DNA of 64,000 nucleotides from JBNJGB01 sp051747385. GTDB lineage: Bacteria; Myxococcota_A; UBA9042; PHBI01; JACKFB01. Positions within the stretch are counted from its first letter, which is position 1. Each line of letters starts with the position of its first letter. The DNA lies in the NCBI GenBank assembly GCA_051747385.1, contig JBNJGB010000027.1:33176-97175 (forward strand). Reading direction: 5' to 3'. Both the position numbers and the translations under genes were made by a program. Positions 1-10,528 of this stretch are shown here, one piece after another. The notes under the pieces are model-generated. The model saw only the letters and a program-made list of their open reading frames with translations. It was not told where the DNA came from and searched no databases.

Positions 1-165
1 GAACACCTGGGTAAGCACCCACACCACGAATTCCATGGTGGTGTAGTCGTCGTTGTGGAGCAGCACCCGGTACATCCGGGGCCGCTTGGTCCTGGGCTTC
101 CGCTCCAGGACGGTCCCCGTCCCGCCGTCCGGGCCGTCCTCTCTCGGTCGTTTCTCCTCTCCCAC
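1..165 (-). CDS. clpS: ClpS, Clp protease adaptor (N-terminal part, cut by window edge)
   Basis: Only the first 55 codons are present; the gene runs off the left edge. The reading contains RVLLHNDDYTTMEFVVWVL, the hallmark N-end-rule binding segment of ClpS. ClpS hands N-degron substrates to ClpA/ClpP. I chose the GTG at 165 because GGAGGAG lies about 9 bases upstream; no ATG fits as well. The first 25 or so residues are charged and low in complexity, as is usual for the disordered ClpS N-terminus. A clpA partner would be expected outside the window. Identity is secure from the motif; the start is inferred. Confidence 0.85.
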   Translation of the reverse strand, partial: MGEEKRPREDGPDGGTGTVLERKPRTKRPRMYRVLLHNDDYTTMEFVVWVLTQVF

Positions 166-252
166 CTCGTCTCGCTCCTCCAGTGAACGCGGTTGTCGCG
201 TCTCATCTTCCCAGACGGCCCGAGGGACGCCAAGTGGTCGGCAGGGCCACGC

Positions 253-412
253 CAGGGCGGTCGCGAAGTCGCCCCCCCCTCCCTTGCCCGTGCCCTTGCC
301 CGTGCCCTTGCCTGCTCTCAGACGCGCAGAATCCATCGTTTGCGAGGGGGTGCAATCCGGCGCCGGGCGCCGTACCGCCGCGCGGCCCACACTTGTCCGA
401 CTTTGCGATTGT
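253..412. repeat. Dispersed repeat, copy 1 (hexamer tract plus 120-bp body)
   Basis: The gene-free stretch 166-598 is occupied mainly by repeats. This segment starts with CAGGGCGGTCGC, contains a CCCGTG/CCCTTG hexamer tract, and continues through a conserved body. It matches 51275-51432 in the same orientation at roughly nine bases in ten by eye. Neither copy has a convincing reading frame. Both lie upstream of unrelated genes. Confidence 0.8.
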
Positions 413-445
413 CCCGACAGCCACGCCGGCCGTTGGGTCGCCCCC

Positions 446-565
446 CGCCGAGAGCCCGCGAGACGTGGTCGTGGACGTGCTCGGGCCCACCGGGCACGCC
501 GTCCCGGCCCATCTGGAGTGCGGCCTGGCGCCTCGGCGCGAGCCCTTCGTACGAGGAATGGTGTG
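446..565. repeat. Dispersed repeat module (GAGAGCCCGCG block)
   Basis: The block beginning GCCGAGAGCCCGCGAGACG recurs at about 19359-19440. The following CGGCGCGAGCCCTTCG segment recurs near 19555-19612 and, inverted, at about 21780-21890. It sits just past the stop of the oxidoreductase gene at 599. It appears to be part of a mosaic of intergenic repeat modules, with no coding role visible. Confidence 0.65.
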
Positions 566-598
566 GTCGATCGGCAGGCGGGGACGCCGGCGGCGCCG

Positions 599-1888
<1,290 letters not shown>

Positions 1889-1959
1889 GTCTCCTCCCGC
1901 TCCCCGTGACGATGGCGGCGCACCCTACCACCGTCGCGGGGACGGGGCGAGGACGGCGC

Positions 1960-3855
1960 CTACTCCAGCCGCCCGTAGCCGCCGCTCCGCTCGCTCTCCG
2001 GCTCCTCCTCGGGCGCGGGCTTCGGGGCGGGCTTCGGCGAGGGCTTCGCCTTCGGCGCGGGCCGCCGCTCCAGGCGCACGGTGTAGTCCTCCCGGCCCTC
2101 CAGGTCCGCGACGTCCACGGTCGTGCGCCGGTAGCCGCCTCGGCGGAGCACCAGCACCGCGTCGCCGGCGTCCCCCGTCCAGCGGTGCACCAGGGGCGTC
2201 CGGCCGAGCAGGTCCCCGCCGGCGTACACCCGCGCCCCGCGCGGGCTGCTCTCGATGCGCACGGCGTGCTCCACGACCTCGGGTGCCTTCGCCTCCTCCT
2301 CCTCCTCGGGCGGGGCCGCCTCGGACGGCGTGACCGGCCCCTCCCCGGCGACCGCCCCCTCCTCCGGGGCCGCGGGCTCCTCTTCCGAGGGCCCGTCGGC
2401 CGGTGGCTCCGGCTCCTCCCGCTGCTCCTCTTCGTCGCTCTCCCCGGCGGAGGCGGGTTTCGCCTCGGGCAGGGCGGCGACCTCGGCCGCCTCCTCCCGA
2501 CCCGCCTGCGACGTCTCGACGGACTCCCCCGGCGGAGCCTCCGACGGCGACGCGGCGCTCGGCTCGGCCCGCGTCGCCACCTCGTCGGCCGCCTCGGCGT
2601 CCCGCTGGCCCGTCCACCACCAGAGCGCCCCGCCCCCGGCCACGGCCACGATGAGCAGCCAGGCCACGGCGGCCAGGGCCCACGCGGGGAGCCGCCCCCC
2701 GGACGCGCCCTCCCCGGACGACGGCGCCGGCGTCGCGGCCGACTCCTCCGGCCGACCCAGGGGCGCCCGCCCCGTCGAGGTGGACGACGGATCCGTGCCC
2801 TCGCCGGTGCCCCCGGACGCGGGCACCTCCGCCCCGGGCCCATCCAGGCGCTTCGTCTCGTGGCCCGGCGCCACGGTGACCGGAGCCGCCCCGATGACCA
2901 CGGGCTCCGCCGCGGCTCGCCGGACGGCCTCCAGCGCCCCCTCGGCCCCGTCCGGGCGCCGGGAGGGGAGCTTGTCCAGGCAGCGCATGATCAGGTCCGG
3001 GAGGGGCCCGCGCAGCGGCTCGCCGTCGAGGGTCGGGGGCGGGGCCTGCTCCTTGATGTGCGCGAGCATGTAGTCGGTGGCCGTCCGGCGACGGAACACG
3101 GGCCCGCCGGTGAGCAGCTCGTAGAGGATGGCACCCAGCGCGTAGAGGTCGGCCTGGCCGGTCACCTCCCGACCGCAGGCCTGCTCCGGGGCGATGTACC
3201 GCGGCGACCCGATGGCCACGCCGGTGCCGGTCAGGCGGCCCTCCGCGGCGCGGTCCCCCTCCACCTTCGCGATGCCGAAGTCCAGCACCTTCACGAAGTC
3301 GCGCTTGCCGAAGACCTCCGTGAGGAAGAGGTTCGCCGGCTTCATGTCCCGGTGCACGATCCCGTGCGCGTGGGCCTCGGCCAGGGACTCGAGGATCTGC
3401 TCGGCGAGGCGCACCACCCGCGCCGGCTCCAGCGGGGCCTCGCGCTTCAGGAGCGCCCCGAGCGGCTCCCCCTCCAGGTACTCCATCACCAGGAAGAGGC
3501 TGCCGTCGTCCACCTGGCCGAAGTCGAACAGGCGGATGGTGTTCGGGTGGTTCAGGGCGGCGACGGCGCGGGCCTCCTGCTGGAAGCGCGCCACCTCCTT
3601 CAGCTCCTGGGCGAGCTCCGGACGCAGCACCTTGAGCGCCACCGGGCGGTTCACGGCGAGCTGCACGGCCCGGTACACGGCGCCCATCCCGCCCCGGCCG
3701 AGCACGGCGTCTACGCGATACCGCTCGTCGAAGACGGTGCCGACGAGGGGATCCTGCCGATCGGGATCGTAGCGGGCCTTGTCCACGGTCTGGAAGCCGT
3801 CGCGAGGACAGCTCCGCTCGGTGGTCTCCATACGGCACTGCGGACAGATGCGCAT
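1960..3855 (-). CDS. Membrane Ser/Thr protein kinase with C-terminal PEGA domain
   Basis: The 631-residue protein begins with a small zinc-ribbon-like segment (CPQC at 4-7 and CPRDG at 16-20). A complete Hanks-type kinase domain follows: glycine loop LGRGGMGAVY (52-61), VALK lysine (75), HRDMKPAN (168-175), DFG (192-194) and APE (222-224). A long Ser/Glu/Ala-rich linker holds one hydrophobic helix at roughly 390-416. The C-terminus (about 545-610) is a PEGA domain (VRIESSPRGARVYAGGDLLG), expected to be on the far side of the membrane. This architecture is typical of myxobacterial signalling kinases. All catalytic residues are present, so it should be active. It is divergent from the glutamate dehydrogenase gene; no partner is evident. 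Confidence 0.93.
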   Translation of the reverse strand: MRICPQCRMETTERSCPRDGFQTVDKARYDPDRQDPLVGTVFDERYRVDAVLGRGGMGAVYRAVQLAVNRPVALKVLRPELAQELKEVARFQQEARAVAALNHPNTIRLFDFGQVDDGSLFLVMEYLEGEPLGALLKREAPLEPARVVRLAEQILESLAEAHAHGIVHRDMKPANLFLTEVFGKRDFVKVLDFGIAKVEGDRAAEGRLTGTGVAIGSPRYIAPEQACGREVTGQADLYALGAILYELLTGGPVFRRRTATDYMLAHIKEQAPPPTLDGEPLRGPLPDLIMRCLDKLPSRRPDGAEGALEAVRRAAAEPVVIGAAPVTVAPGHETKRLDGPGAEVPASGGTGEGTDPSSTSTGRAPLGRPEESAATPAPSSGEGASGGRLPAWALAAVAWLLIVAVAGGGALWWWTGQRDAEAADEVATRAEPSAASPSEAPPGESVETSQAGREEAAEVAALPEAKPASAGESDEEEQREEPEPPADGPSEEEPAAPEEGAVAGEGPVTPSEAAPPEEEEEAKAPEVVEHAVRIESSPRGARVYAGGDLLGRTPLVHRWTGDAGDAVLVLRRGGYRRTTVDVADLEGREDYTVRLERRPAPKAKPSPKPAPKPAPEEEPESERSGGYGRLE

Positions 3856-4157
3856 CTCGTCAGGCTCCCCCGAACCGGTCGGCCCGTGCGGCTGCGTCCT
3901 CGCTCCGACTGCGGCCCGCGGACGCCCACACCTCGATCAGCCCCATAGTGTGTCGCGCGCGCGAACCCGTCGTCAACCGGACGGCCACCGCCCGACCCGC
4001 CTTCGCCGTGACCGGGCTCGGCCCGGATCCGGGCTCGGCGGCGCACCTTGCCGCGCCTCGACGCACTGTGCTAGCGACGCCTCGAGGGGGGCGGAACCCC
4101 GCTCCGGAGCGCTCCGTCGAGCGACCGCCCCCGGTCCCACCACGCGAAGGTAGCCCC
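3856..4157. other. Divergent intergenic region between kinase and glutamate dehydrogenase
   Basis: These 302 bases separate two divergent genes and should hold both promoters. GC-rich inverted repeats are visible around 4015-4040 (GGCTCGGCCCGGATCCGGGCTC). No convincing -35/-10 pair could be assigned in either direction. Confidence 0.5.
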
Positions 4158-7100
4158 ATGCATCGACACATCGGCCGCGGCGAGCTGATCGATCGCTGCC
4201 TGCCCAAGCTCCGCAGCGCCCACGGCGTCGACGAGGACCAGCCGGCCCCCCTCCTCGACAACTTCGGGCGGGAGGTCCTGCGCCGCGTCGACGACAAGTA
4301 CCTCTACAGGCACCGCCTGACGACCCTGGGCGCCCAGCTCGAGGACTCCTTCCGATGGGTCAGCGCCCACGCGGCCGACGAGCGGGTGAACATCCGGGTC
4401 TTCCATCCGACGGTGCAGCAGCACGGCTACGCCCACGAGGGCTGGGTGATGGAGACCCTCATGCCCGACCAGCCCTTCATCGTGGACACCCTCAAGCTCG
4501 GCCTCGAGCAGGAGGGCGCCCGGGTCATCAACAGCCTGAACGTCATCATCCCGGCCATCTTCGACGGGGAGGGCCAGCTCCGAGCCATCGACCCCGAGTC
4601 CGACCGGGCCCGGCACATCAGCTACACGCGCTGGTACGTGGACTGGGATCCGGACCTCGACGCCGAGGCGCTCGAGCGCAACGTGGGCACCCGGCTCCAG
4701 CTCGCCCAGAACATGGTCCGCGACTTCCACCGGATGGTCCGGACCGTGAAGGACGTGGCCAACGAGTTCGACTACCTGGCCCACGTAGACGAGGCGGTGC
4801 AGGCGAACTGCCTGGAGGTCCGGGACTTCCTGCAGTGGCTCGTCCACGACAACTTCGTGTTCATGGCGCTGAGCTTCTACCGGCGCGACGACAACGGCAC
4901 CCTCCGGGTGCAGCCCGAGCGCGGCCTGGGCACCGTCGCCGGGGACGAGACGCCGTCCGGCCGGCGCACCGAGGAGACCCTCGAGTTCCTGGGGGACGCC
5001 GAGGATCTCCGCCCGCCCCTGCTCCGCATCCGGAAGTCCGACGAGGAGGTGCAGGTCCACCGCCCCGGCAAGGTCGACGAGATCCTCATCCGGCTGTACG
5101 ACGACCGCGGCAATCCCTCGGGCGGAGCCGTCATCCACGGCTTGTTCACCTTCAAGGGGCTGAGCGAGCCCGGGAGCACCATCCCCATCCTCCGGCGGAA
5201 GCTGGAGCGCGTGGTGAAGGAGGAGCACGCGGTCCGGGGCAGCTACCACTGGAAGGGGCTCATCAACGCCTTCAACACCCTGCCGGTAGAGTACCTCTTC
5301 GAGGCGGGTCACGACGAGATCAACGAACTGCTGCACATGATCGTCACCGCGGACGCCACGCGGGAGATCCACAGCCAGGTCGTCCTCAACGACGACGCGC
5401 GCAGCGCCTTCGCCTTCATCGTCCTGCCCAAGGAGCACTACGCGGACGACATCCGGGTCCGCATGCAGGAGGCCCTCCGGCGGCGGCTGGCCGCCTCCTA
5501 CGTGGACCACCGGGTCCACCTGGGCAAGTTCGGCACCGTGGCCCTGCACTTCTACCTCACGGGGGGCGAGGAGTTCGGCCAGGCCGACCTGGACCGGATC
5601 GAGTCCATGCTGGTCGACATCGGCACGCCCTGGACCTATCGCCTCCACCAGCTCCTGGAGGAGGACAACGGCGGGACCCAGGCGGCGGAGCTGTACAGCC
5701 GCTGGGCCGACGCCTTCCCGGAGCCGTACACGGAGATCACGAGCGTCCACCAGGCCGCCCGGGACATGCACCACCTCCAGCGCGTCGCGGAGACGGGGCG
5801 CATCCGGTTCGACATCGTCGCGCGCGACGACCACCCGGATCAGGCGCTGGTGCGCATCTACAGCCGGGAGCCCATGCAGCTCACCTCCATCCTCCCGGTC
5901 GTGGACAACTTCGGCGTGGTGGTCCTGGAGCAGGCCTCCTTCGAGGTCCAGCCCCGCCACTCCGCCCCCATGACGGTCAACACCCTGTACGTCCTCCGCG
6001 GGGAGGAGGACGTGGTCGACCAGCACCAGGCGCTCATCGGCGCCCTCCGCGCGGTGTTCGGGCGGCGGATGCGGAGCGATCGCCTCAACCGGCTGCTCCT
6101 GGCGGCGCGCCTGAGCTGGCGCGAGGTGGATCTGTTCCGCGCGTACTTCCACTACACCCGCCAGCTCGGCCACCAGCTGGACCCGGAGATCGTCCAGAAG
6201 GTCCTCATCTCCCACCACCCGTTCGTCACGACGCTGGTGGCGCTGTTCCGGACGCGCTTCGACCCGGATCTCGAGCTGGGCCACGAGCAGCGCGCCATGG
6301 AGGAGGCCCGGCTGGCGGACGAGGCGGTCGCGTACCTGGACGCCGTGAAGGGCTTCGAGGAGGACCGCATCCTGCGCGTCTTCCTCAACCTGATGCAGGC
6401 GACGGTGCGGACCAACTTCTACCGGACCCGGGAGGACGGCACCCACTTCCTCAGCCTCAAGTTCGAGTGCGCCCGGGTGCGCGAGATGCCCGAGCCACGC
6501 CCCCTGTACGAGATCTACGTGCACCACGCCCAGGTGGAGGGCGTCCACCTCCGCGGGGGACGCGTCGCCCGCGGAGGGCTCCGGTGGAGCGATCGGCTCG
6601 ACGACTACCGGTCGGAGGTCCTGGGCCTCATGGCCACGCAGATGCTCAAGAACACGCTCATCGTCCCCGTGGGCGCCAAGGGCGGGTTCATCCTCAAGGA
6701 CCCGGTGGACGATCCCCGGGAGGCGCGCGCCCAGGCCGACCGCCTCTACAAGATCTTCATCCGCGGGCTCCTCGAGGTCACGGACAACCGCCTCGGGGGC
6801 GAGGTGGTGCCGCCGCCGCGCGTCCTCCGCTATGACGGCGACGATCCGTACCTCGTGGTCGCCGCGGACAAGGGGACGGCCCACCTCTCCGACGCCGCCA
6901 ACGAGATCGCCGCCTCCTTCGACTTCTGGCTGGGCGACGGCTTCGCCTCGGGCGGCTCCGTCGGCTACGACCACAAGGACAAGGCCATCACCGCCCGCGG
7001 GGCGTGGGTCTGCGTCCGCCGCCACTTCCTCGAGATGGACGTGGACCCGGAGCGCGATCCCATCACCGTGGTGGGCATCGGCGACATGTCCGGCGACGTC

Positions 7101-8978
7101 TTCGGCAACGGCATGCTGCTCAGCCGGAGCATGAAGCTGGTGGCGGCCTTCAACCACCGGCACATCTTCCTGGACCCGGACCCGGACCCGGAGACGTCCT
7201 GGCTCGAGCGCAAGCGCCTGTTCGACACGCCCGGATCCCAGTGGACCGACTACGATCGGGCGACGCTGTCCGAGGGCGGCGGGATCTTCGACCGGGGCGC
7301 CAAGGCCATCGCCCTGCCGCCGCAGGTCCGCGAGGTCCTGGACACCCGCCGGGAGGAGATGTCCGGCGAGGAGCTGATCCGCCACATCCTCACCGCCGAG
7401 GTGGATCTCCTCTGGAACGGCGGCATCGGGACCTACGTGAAGTCCTGCAAGGAGTCCCACCGGGACGTGGAGGACAAGGCGAACGACCGGGTGCGGGTCG
7501 ACGCGGAGGACCTCCGCTGCAAGGTCGTCGGCGAGGGCGGCAACCTGGGCGTGACCATGAGGGGACGCGTGGCCTTCGCGACCCGCGGCGGGCGCATCAA
7601 CCTGGACGCCATCGACAACTCCGGCGGCGTGGACCTGTCCGACCACGAGGTCAACCTCAAGATCCTCCTCGAGGAGGCGGTCCGCCACGGCGACATGGAC
7701 ATCGACGAGCGGAACGTCCTCCTCGCGGACGTGGGTGACGAGGTCTGCGACCGCGTGCTCGACAACAGCGCCAGCCAGAGCCTCGCCATCAGCCTCGACG
7801 AGATCCGGAGCCAGCAGGACATCTGGTCCATCGACCAGGCCATGCGCTTTCTGCGGGATCGCGTCGGCTTCTCCCGCCGCCGGCAGCGCCTGCCCCGGGA
7901 TCCGGAGGCCCTGGACGCCCGCGTGGCCCACGGCCTGGGCTTTTTGCGACCCGAGCTGGGCAAGCTCCTGTCCTACTCCAAGATGCTCGCCTACTCGGCG
8001 CTCATGGAGCACCCGGTGGGGACGCGCGACGAGCTGCGCCCCGTGGTCGAGGCGTACTTCCCGCGGCCGATCGTCGAGCGCTGCGAGTCCTGCCTGGACG
8101 CCCACATGCTCTACGAGGAGATCGCGGCGACGATGCAGGTCAACCACATCGTCGACATGGCCGGCGTGACCTTCTTCCCGAAGGTCATGTCCGCCACGGA
8201 TCGCGGCGTCCGAGACGTGGTGGGGGCCTACCTCCTGGCGGAGCACCTCCTGGACGCGGAGGGTCTGCGGCGCGACCTGGAGGGGGCGGACGTGGCCATG
8301 TCCGCCCGCTATCACGGCTACCTCGCCCTGGAGGAGGTGCTGGCGGAGGCCGCGCGCTGGCTCCTGACCCAGTCCGACGATCCGGTGACCCTCGGCTCCC
8401 GGTCCAGGCTCGACCCCGCCATGGAGATGCTCCGCGTCCTGGAGGACCACTGGTCGGAGATCCTCCCCACCAACGCCCGGGACGAGATCGTCTCGTCCGT
8501 GGACGCCGCGGTCGGCGCGGGCCTGCCCGAGGACATCGCCGAGCGGATCGCCCTGCTGCCGCTCCGGACCCACGCCCTGTACCTCGCAGAGGTGCACGAC
8601 GCGGGCGAGCACGATGTCCCGTCCCTGGCCTCCCTGTACTTCGCGGTGGGCTACGGGACGCGCGTCATCCCGCTCGTCGCCGGGATCGCGGCCCAGACCT
8701 ACCGGGTGGACTGGGATCAGATCGCGATCACCAAGCTGGAGGACTCGCTGCTGCGCAGCATGGTGCGGCTGACCCACCTGATCCTCGGCACGGGCAAGGA
8801 GCTCCCGAGCTCCGAGCAGCTCGAGCAGGTCCTGGGCTCCATGCCGGGCCTGGCGGAGCTGCGCGCGGAGATCGAGACCATCCTGCGGAAGAAGATCCCG
8901 GTCAGCGCCATGATGGTCCTCAGCCACCGCATCGAGCGGCGCATCGACCAGATGGAGCGCGCTCGCGAGGCGGCGTAG
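4158..8978 (+). CDS. gdhB: NAD-specific glutamate dehydrogenase, large (180-kDa) class
   Basis: The protein is 1606 residues, matching the 1500-1650 of the large bacterial NAD-GDH family (GDH_180). These enzymes oxidatively deaminate glutamate to 2-oxoglutarate and are often used when amino acids are the carbon source. The catalytic core starts near residue 806 with GGLRWSDRLDDYRSEVLGL and then NTLIVPVGAKGGF, carrying the substrate-binding lysines. The long N-terminal half matches the regulatory ACT-like region (EGWVMETLMPDQPFIVDT). I start at ATG 4158 because the reading upstream is low-complexity and the homologous region begins here; an AAGG lies upstream. It is a stand-alone gene. The symbol follows general usage for the class. 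Confidence 0.95.
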   Translation: MHRHIGRGELIDRCLPKLRSAHGVDEDQPAPLLDNFGREVLRRVDDKYLYRHRLTTLGAQLEDSFRWVSAHAADERVNIRVFHPTVQQHGYAHEGWVMETLMPDQPFIVDTLKLGLEQEGARVINSLNVIIPAIFDGEGQLRAIDPESDRARHISYTRWYVDWDPDLDAEALERNVGTRLQLAQNMVRDFHRMVRTVKDVANEFDYLAHVDEAVQANCLEVRDFLQWLVHDNFVFMALSFYRRDDNGTLRVQPERGLGTVAGDETPSGRRTEETLEFLGDAEDLRPPLLRIRKSDEEVQVHRPGKVDEILIRLYDDRGNPSGGAVIHGLFTFKGLSEPGSTIPILRRKLERVVKEEHAVRGSYHWKGLINAFNTLPVEYLFEAGHDEINELLHMIVTADATREIHSQVVLNDDARSAFAFIVLPKEHYADDIRVRMQEALRRRLAASYVDHRVHLGKFGTVALHFYLTGGEEFGQADLDRIESMLVDIGTPWTYRLHQLLEEDNGGTQAAELYSRWADAFPEPYTEITSVHQAARDMHHLQRVAETGRIRFDIVARDDHPDQALVRIYSREPMQLTSILPVVDNFGVVVLEQASFEVQPRHSAPMTVNTLYVLRGEEDVVDQHQALIGALRAVFGRRMRSDRLNRLLLAARLSWREVDLFRAYFHYTRQLGHQLDPEIVQKVLISHHPFVTTLVALFRTRFDPDLELGHEQRAMEEARLADEAVAYLDAVKGFEEDRILRVFLNLMQATVRTNFYRTREDGTHFLSLKFECARVREMPEPRPLYEIYVHHAQVEGVHLRGGRVARGGLRWSDRLDDYRSEVLGLMATQMLKNTLIVPVGAKGGFILKDPVDDPREARAQADRLYKIFIRGLLEVTDNRLGGEVVPPPRVLRYDGDDPYLVVAADKGTAHLSDAANEIAASFDFWLGDGFASGGSVGYDHKDKAITARGAWVCVRRHFLEMDVDPERDPITVVGIGDMSGDVFGNGMLLSRSMKLVAAFNHRHIFLDPDPDPETSWLERKRLFDTPGSQWTDYDRATLSEGGGIFDRGAKAIALPPQVREVLDTRREEMSGEELIRHILTAEVDLLWNGGIGTYVKSCKESHRDVEDKANDRVRVDAEDLRCKVVGEGGNLGVTMRGRVAFATRGGRINLDAIDNSGGVDLSDHEVNLKILLEEAVRHGDMDIDERNVLLADVGDEVCDRVLDNSASQSLAISLDEIRSQQDIWSIDQAMRFLRDRVGFSRRRQRLPRDPEALDARVAHGLGFLRPELGKLLSYSKMLAYSALMEHPVGTRDELRPVVEAYFPRPIVERCESCLDAHMLYEEIAATMQVNHIVDMAGVTFFPKVMSATDRGVRDVVGAYLLAEHLLDAEGLRRDLEGADVAMSARYHGYLALEEVLAEAARWLLTQSDDPVTLGSRSRLDPAMEMLRVLEDHWSEILPTNARDEIVSSVDAAVGAGLPEDIAERIALLPLRTHALYLAEVHDAGEHDVPSLASLYFAVGYGTRVIPLVAGIAAQTYRVDWDQIAITKLEDSLLRSMVRLTHLILGTGKELPSSEQLEQVLGSMPGLAELRAEIETILRKKIPVSAMMVLSHRIERRIDQMERAREAA

Positions 8979-8984
8979 CGAGGG

Positions 8985-9110
8985 GGTAGAGCTCCCCTTG
9001 CCTTTGCCCTTGCCCGTGCCCTTGCCTGAAGAACCGGCTCCCGTCGGGCCATCCCTGCGCGGGCGGGGACGCCTGTCGATTGGTCACAAGCCGCCGAGCG
9101 TCGGCGAGTC
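8985..9110. repeat. Intergenic repeat: hexamer tract plus conserved blocks
   Basis: Just after the dehydrogenase stop there is a CCCTTG/CCTTTG/CCCGTG tract ending in CCTGAA. The block CCATCCCTGCGCGGGCGGGG and ATTGGTCACAAGCCGCCGAG follow. The first two modules recur at about 21700-21780, and the third at about 19345-19365. This places a mosaic repeat in the 145-base gap between convergent genes. Confidence 0.7.
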
Positions 9111-9123
9111 GTGATGGCCGGGC

Positions 9124-10269
9124 CTACCCCGGCTCCTCCCCGTCCTGCAGGCTCTCGAGGAAGTGCCGGAAGATGCCCGGCACGCCGAGGTCGTCCACGA
9201 CCCGGAAGCGCGCGGCGAATCCCGCTCCGTCCTCGGTCCACGCGCGGGCCGTGCCGCGCACCACGACCGCCGTGAGCATGACCACGTGGAAGCAGTCCCC
9301 GTGCTCCACCGGGAGGCGGATCTTGACCGGCTGCTCCACGGGCGGGACCGGGCCGTCGGTCTCCACGTAGACGCCGGTTCGGCTCACGTCCCGGGCGAGG
9401 CCGACCTGGGACGACGCCCCCACGAAGTAGCTCACGGGCAGCCTGACGGGAAAGCGCGGGTGGCTGCGCCGCGACTCCTCGGGAGCCACGCCCCGCGGGT
9501 CGCCGATGGCCTGTCCGGCGGCCGTGTACGGCAGCGGCTTCGGCTGCTCCTGAGGAGGCGGCGCGCTCACGACGGGGGCCCCCGTGAAACGCTGGGTCGT
9601 CGCGGCGGAGCGCGCTCCCCGGGACCGTCGCGGCGCGGGTCCTCCGGAGGTCGCGGCGGGTCGGGGCGTCCCGCGATCCGTGTCGATGACGACGCGGCGC
9701 GCGGTGTCCGGCACGCGCCCCGGCGAGGACGCGGCCCGGATCGTCGCGCCCCCGCCTGCGGGGCGGCCCCTCGTCCGACCTCCGCGGCTCGGGCGCCCGA
9801 ATGCCCGGTGCAGCACGCGATAGCTGCCGGTGTCCACGCAGGCCCGCCGGCGCTCGCTACCCGGCCTCGGCACGGCGAAGCGATGCCGGAAGGGATACTC
9901 CGAGTCCCCCTCGACCTGCTCCACGCGCGGACGCTCGACACCGAGCACGTGGCGCAGGAAGTGCTCCAGCGAAGCCCGGGAGTCGGAGGAGCGCGCCTCC
10001 CGCCAGCCGACGGCGACCCCAAGCGCCGGCTCGTCCTCGCTCCGCGCCGCCACGACGCGCAACACCTCTCCGTACAGGCGGATGGCGGTGGGCGTGTCCG
10101 GGTTGAGCATCACGTCCACAGCGACGTCCCGCCCCAGCCCGAAGGACGGCTCGCAGGCGATGAAGGCCGCGTCCTCGCTCACGTCGGTGGTCTGGCCGAT
10201 CCGGCGGATCCCGTCGCCCGCGACGCGCACCGTCAGCCGGAGGGTATGGCGACACACCGATCGGTTCAC
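9124..10269 (-). CDS. PilZ-domain protein with two PilZ-like modules
   Basis: The 381-residue protein has an N-terminal module (about 1-130) reading as a divergent PilZ-type beta barrel (TTDVSEDAAFIAC, then GVAVGW). A Pro/Arg-rich linker follows. The C-terminal PilZ domain has RRSHPRFPVRLPVSYFV followed by ARDVSRTGVYVET, corresponding to the RxxxR and D/NxSxxG cyclic-di-GMP motifs. Known PilZ proteins bind cyclic-di-GMP and alter motility or the envelope. The GTG start at 10269 has GGAGG six bases upstream; longer readings would be low complexity. It is divergent from the sensor-like gene at 10529, which may indicate related signalling. No output domain is visible. Confidence 0.8.
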   Translation of the reverse strand: MNRSVCRHTLRLTVRVAGDGIRRIGQTTDVSEDAAFIACEPSFGLGRDVAVDVMLNPDTPTAIRLYGEVLRVVAARSEDEPALGVAVGWREARSSDSRASLEHFLRHVLGVERPRVEQVEGDSEYPFRHRFAVPRPGSERRRACVDTGSYRVLHRAFGRPSRGGRTRGRPAGGGATIRAASSPGRVPDTARRVVIDTDRGTPRPAATSGGPAPRRSRGARSAATTQRFTGAPVVSAPPPQEQPKPLPYTAAGQAIGDPRGVAPEESRRSHPRFPVRLPVSYFVGASSQVGLARDVSRTGVYVETDGPVPPVEQPVKIRLPVEHGDCFHVVMLTAVVVRGTARAWTEDGAGFAARFRVVDDLGVPGIFRHFLESLQDGEEPG

Positions 10270-10528
10270 GCGAACCTCCGATCCATGTGCGAGGCCGCCC
10301 GGGCGAGCGAAGGCGCCCGGCAGACGCCTCGACGATGAAGCATCACCACTCCCTCGAGGGCCAGGGCATCGGCGGGGGGCGCCGACCCGGCGGACGACGC
10401 CTGTTCCTGGGATGGACACCTCGAGGCTAACACACCCCCGACGCCGACCAAAGACGGAGCCTCGTCGCCGGGGGCGGGTTTCGCTGAGACACTTGCCGGA
10501 TGTCGCCCGGCGGGGCGATGGTGTGGGC

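Noticed and set aside
203..490. Small minus-strand gene upstream of clpS
   Set aside because: It lies wholly inside dispersed repeats and has no RBS.
4071..8927. Very long minus-strand reading opposite the glutamate dehydrogenase
   Set aside because: It mirrors the codon bias of a high-GC gene; its composition is rich in Val, Leu, Arg, Gly and Asp, and the plus strand is a clear enzyme.
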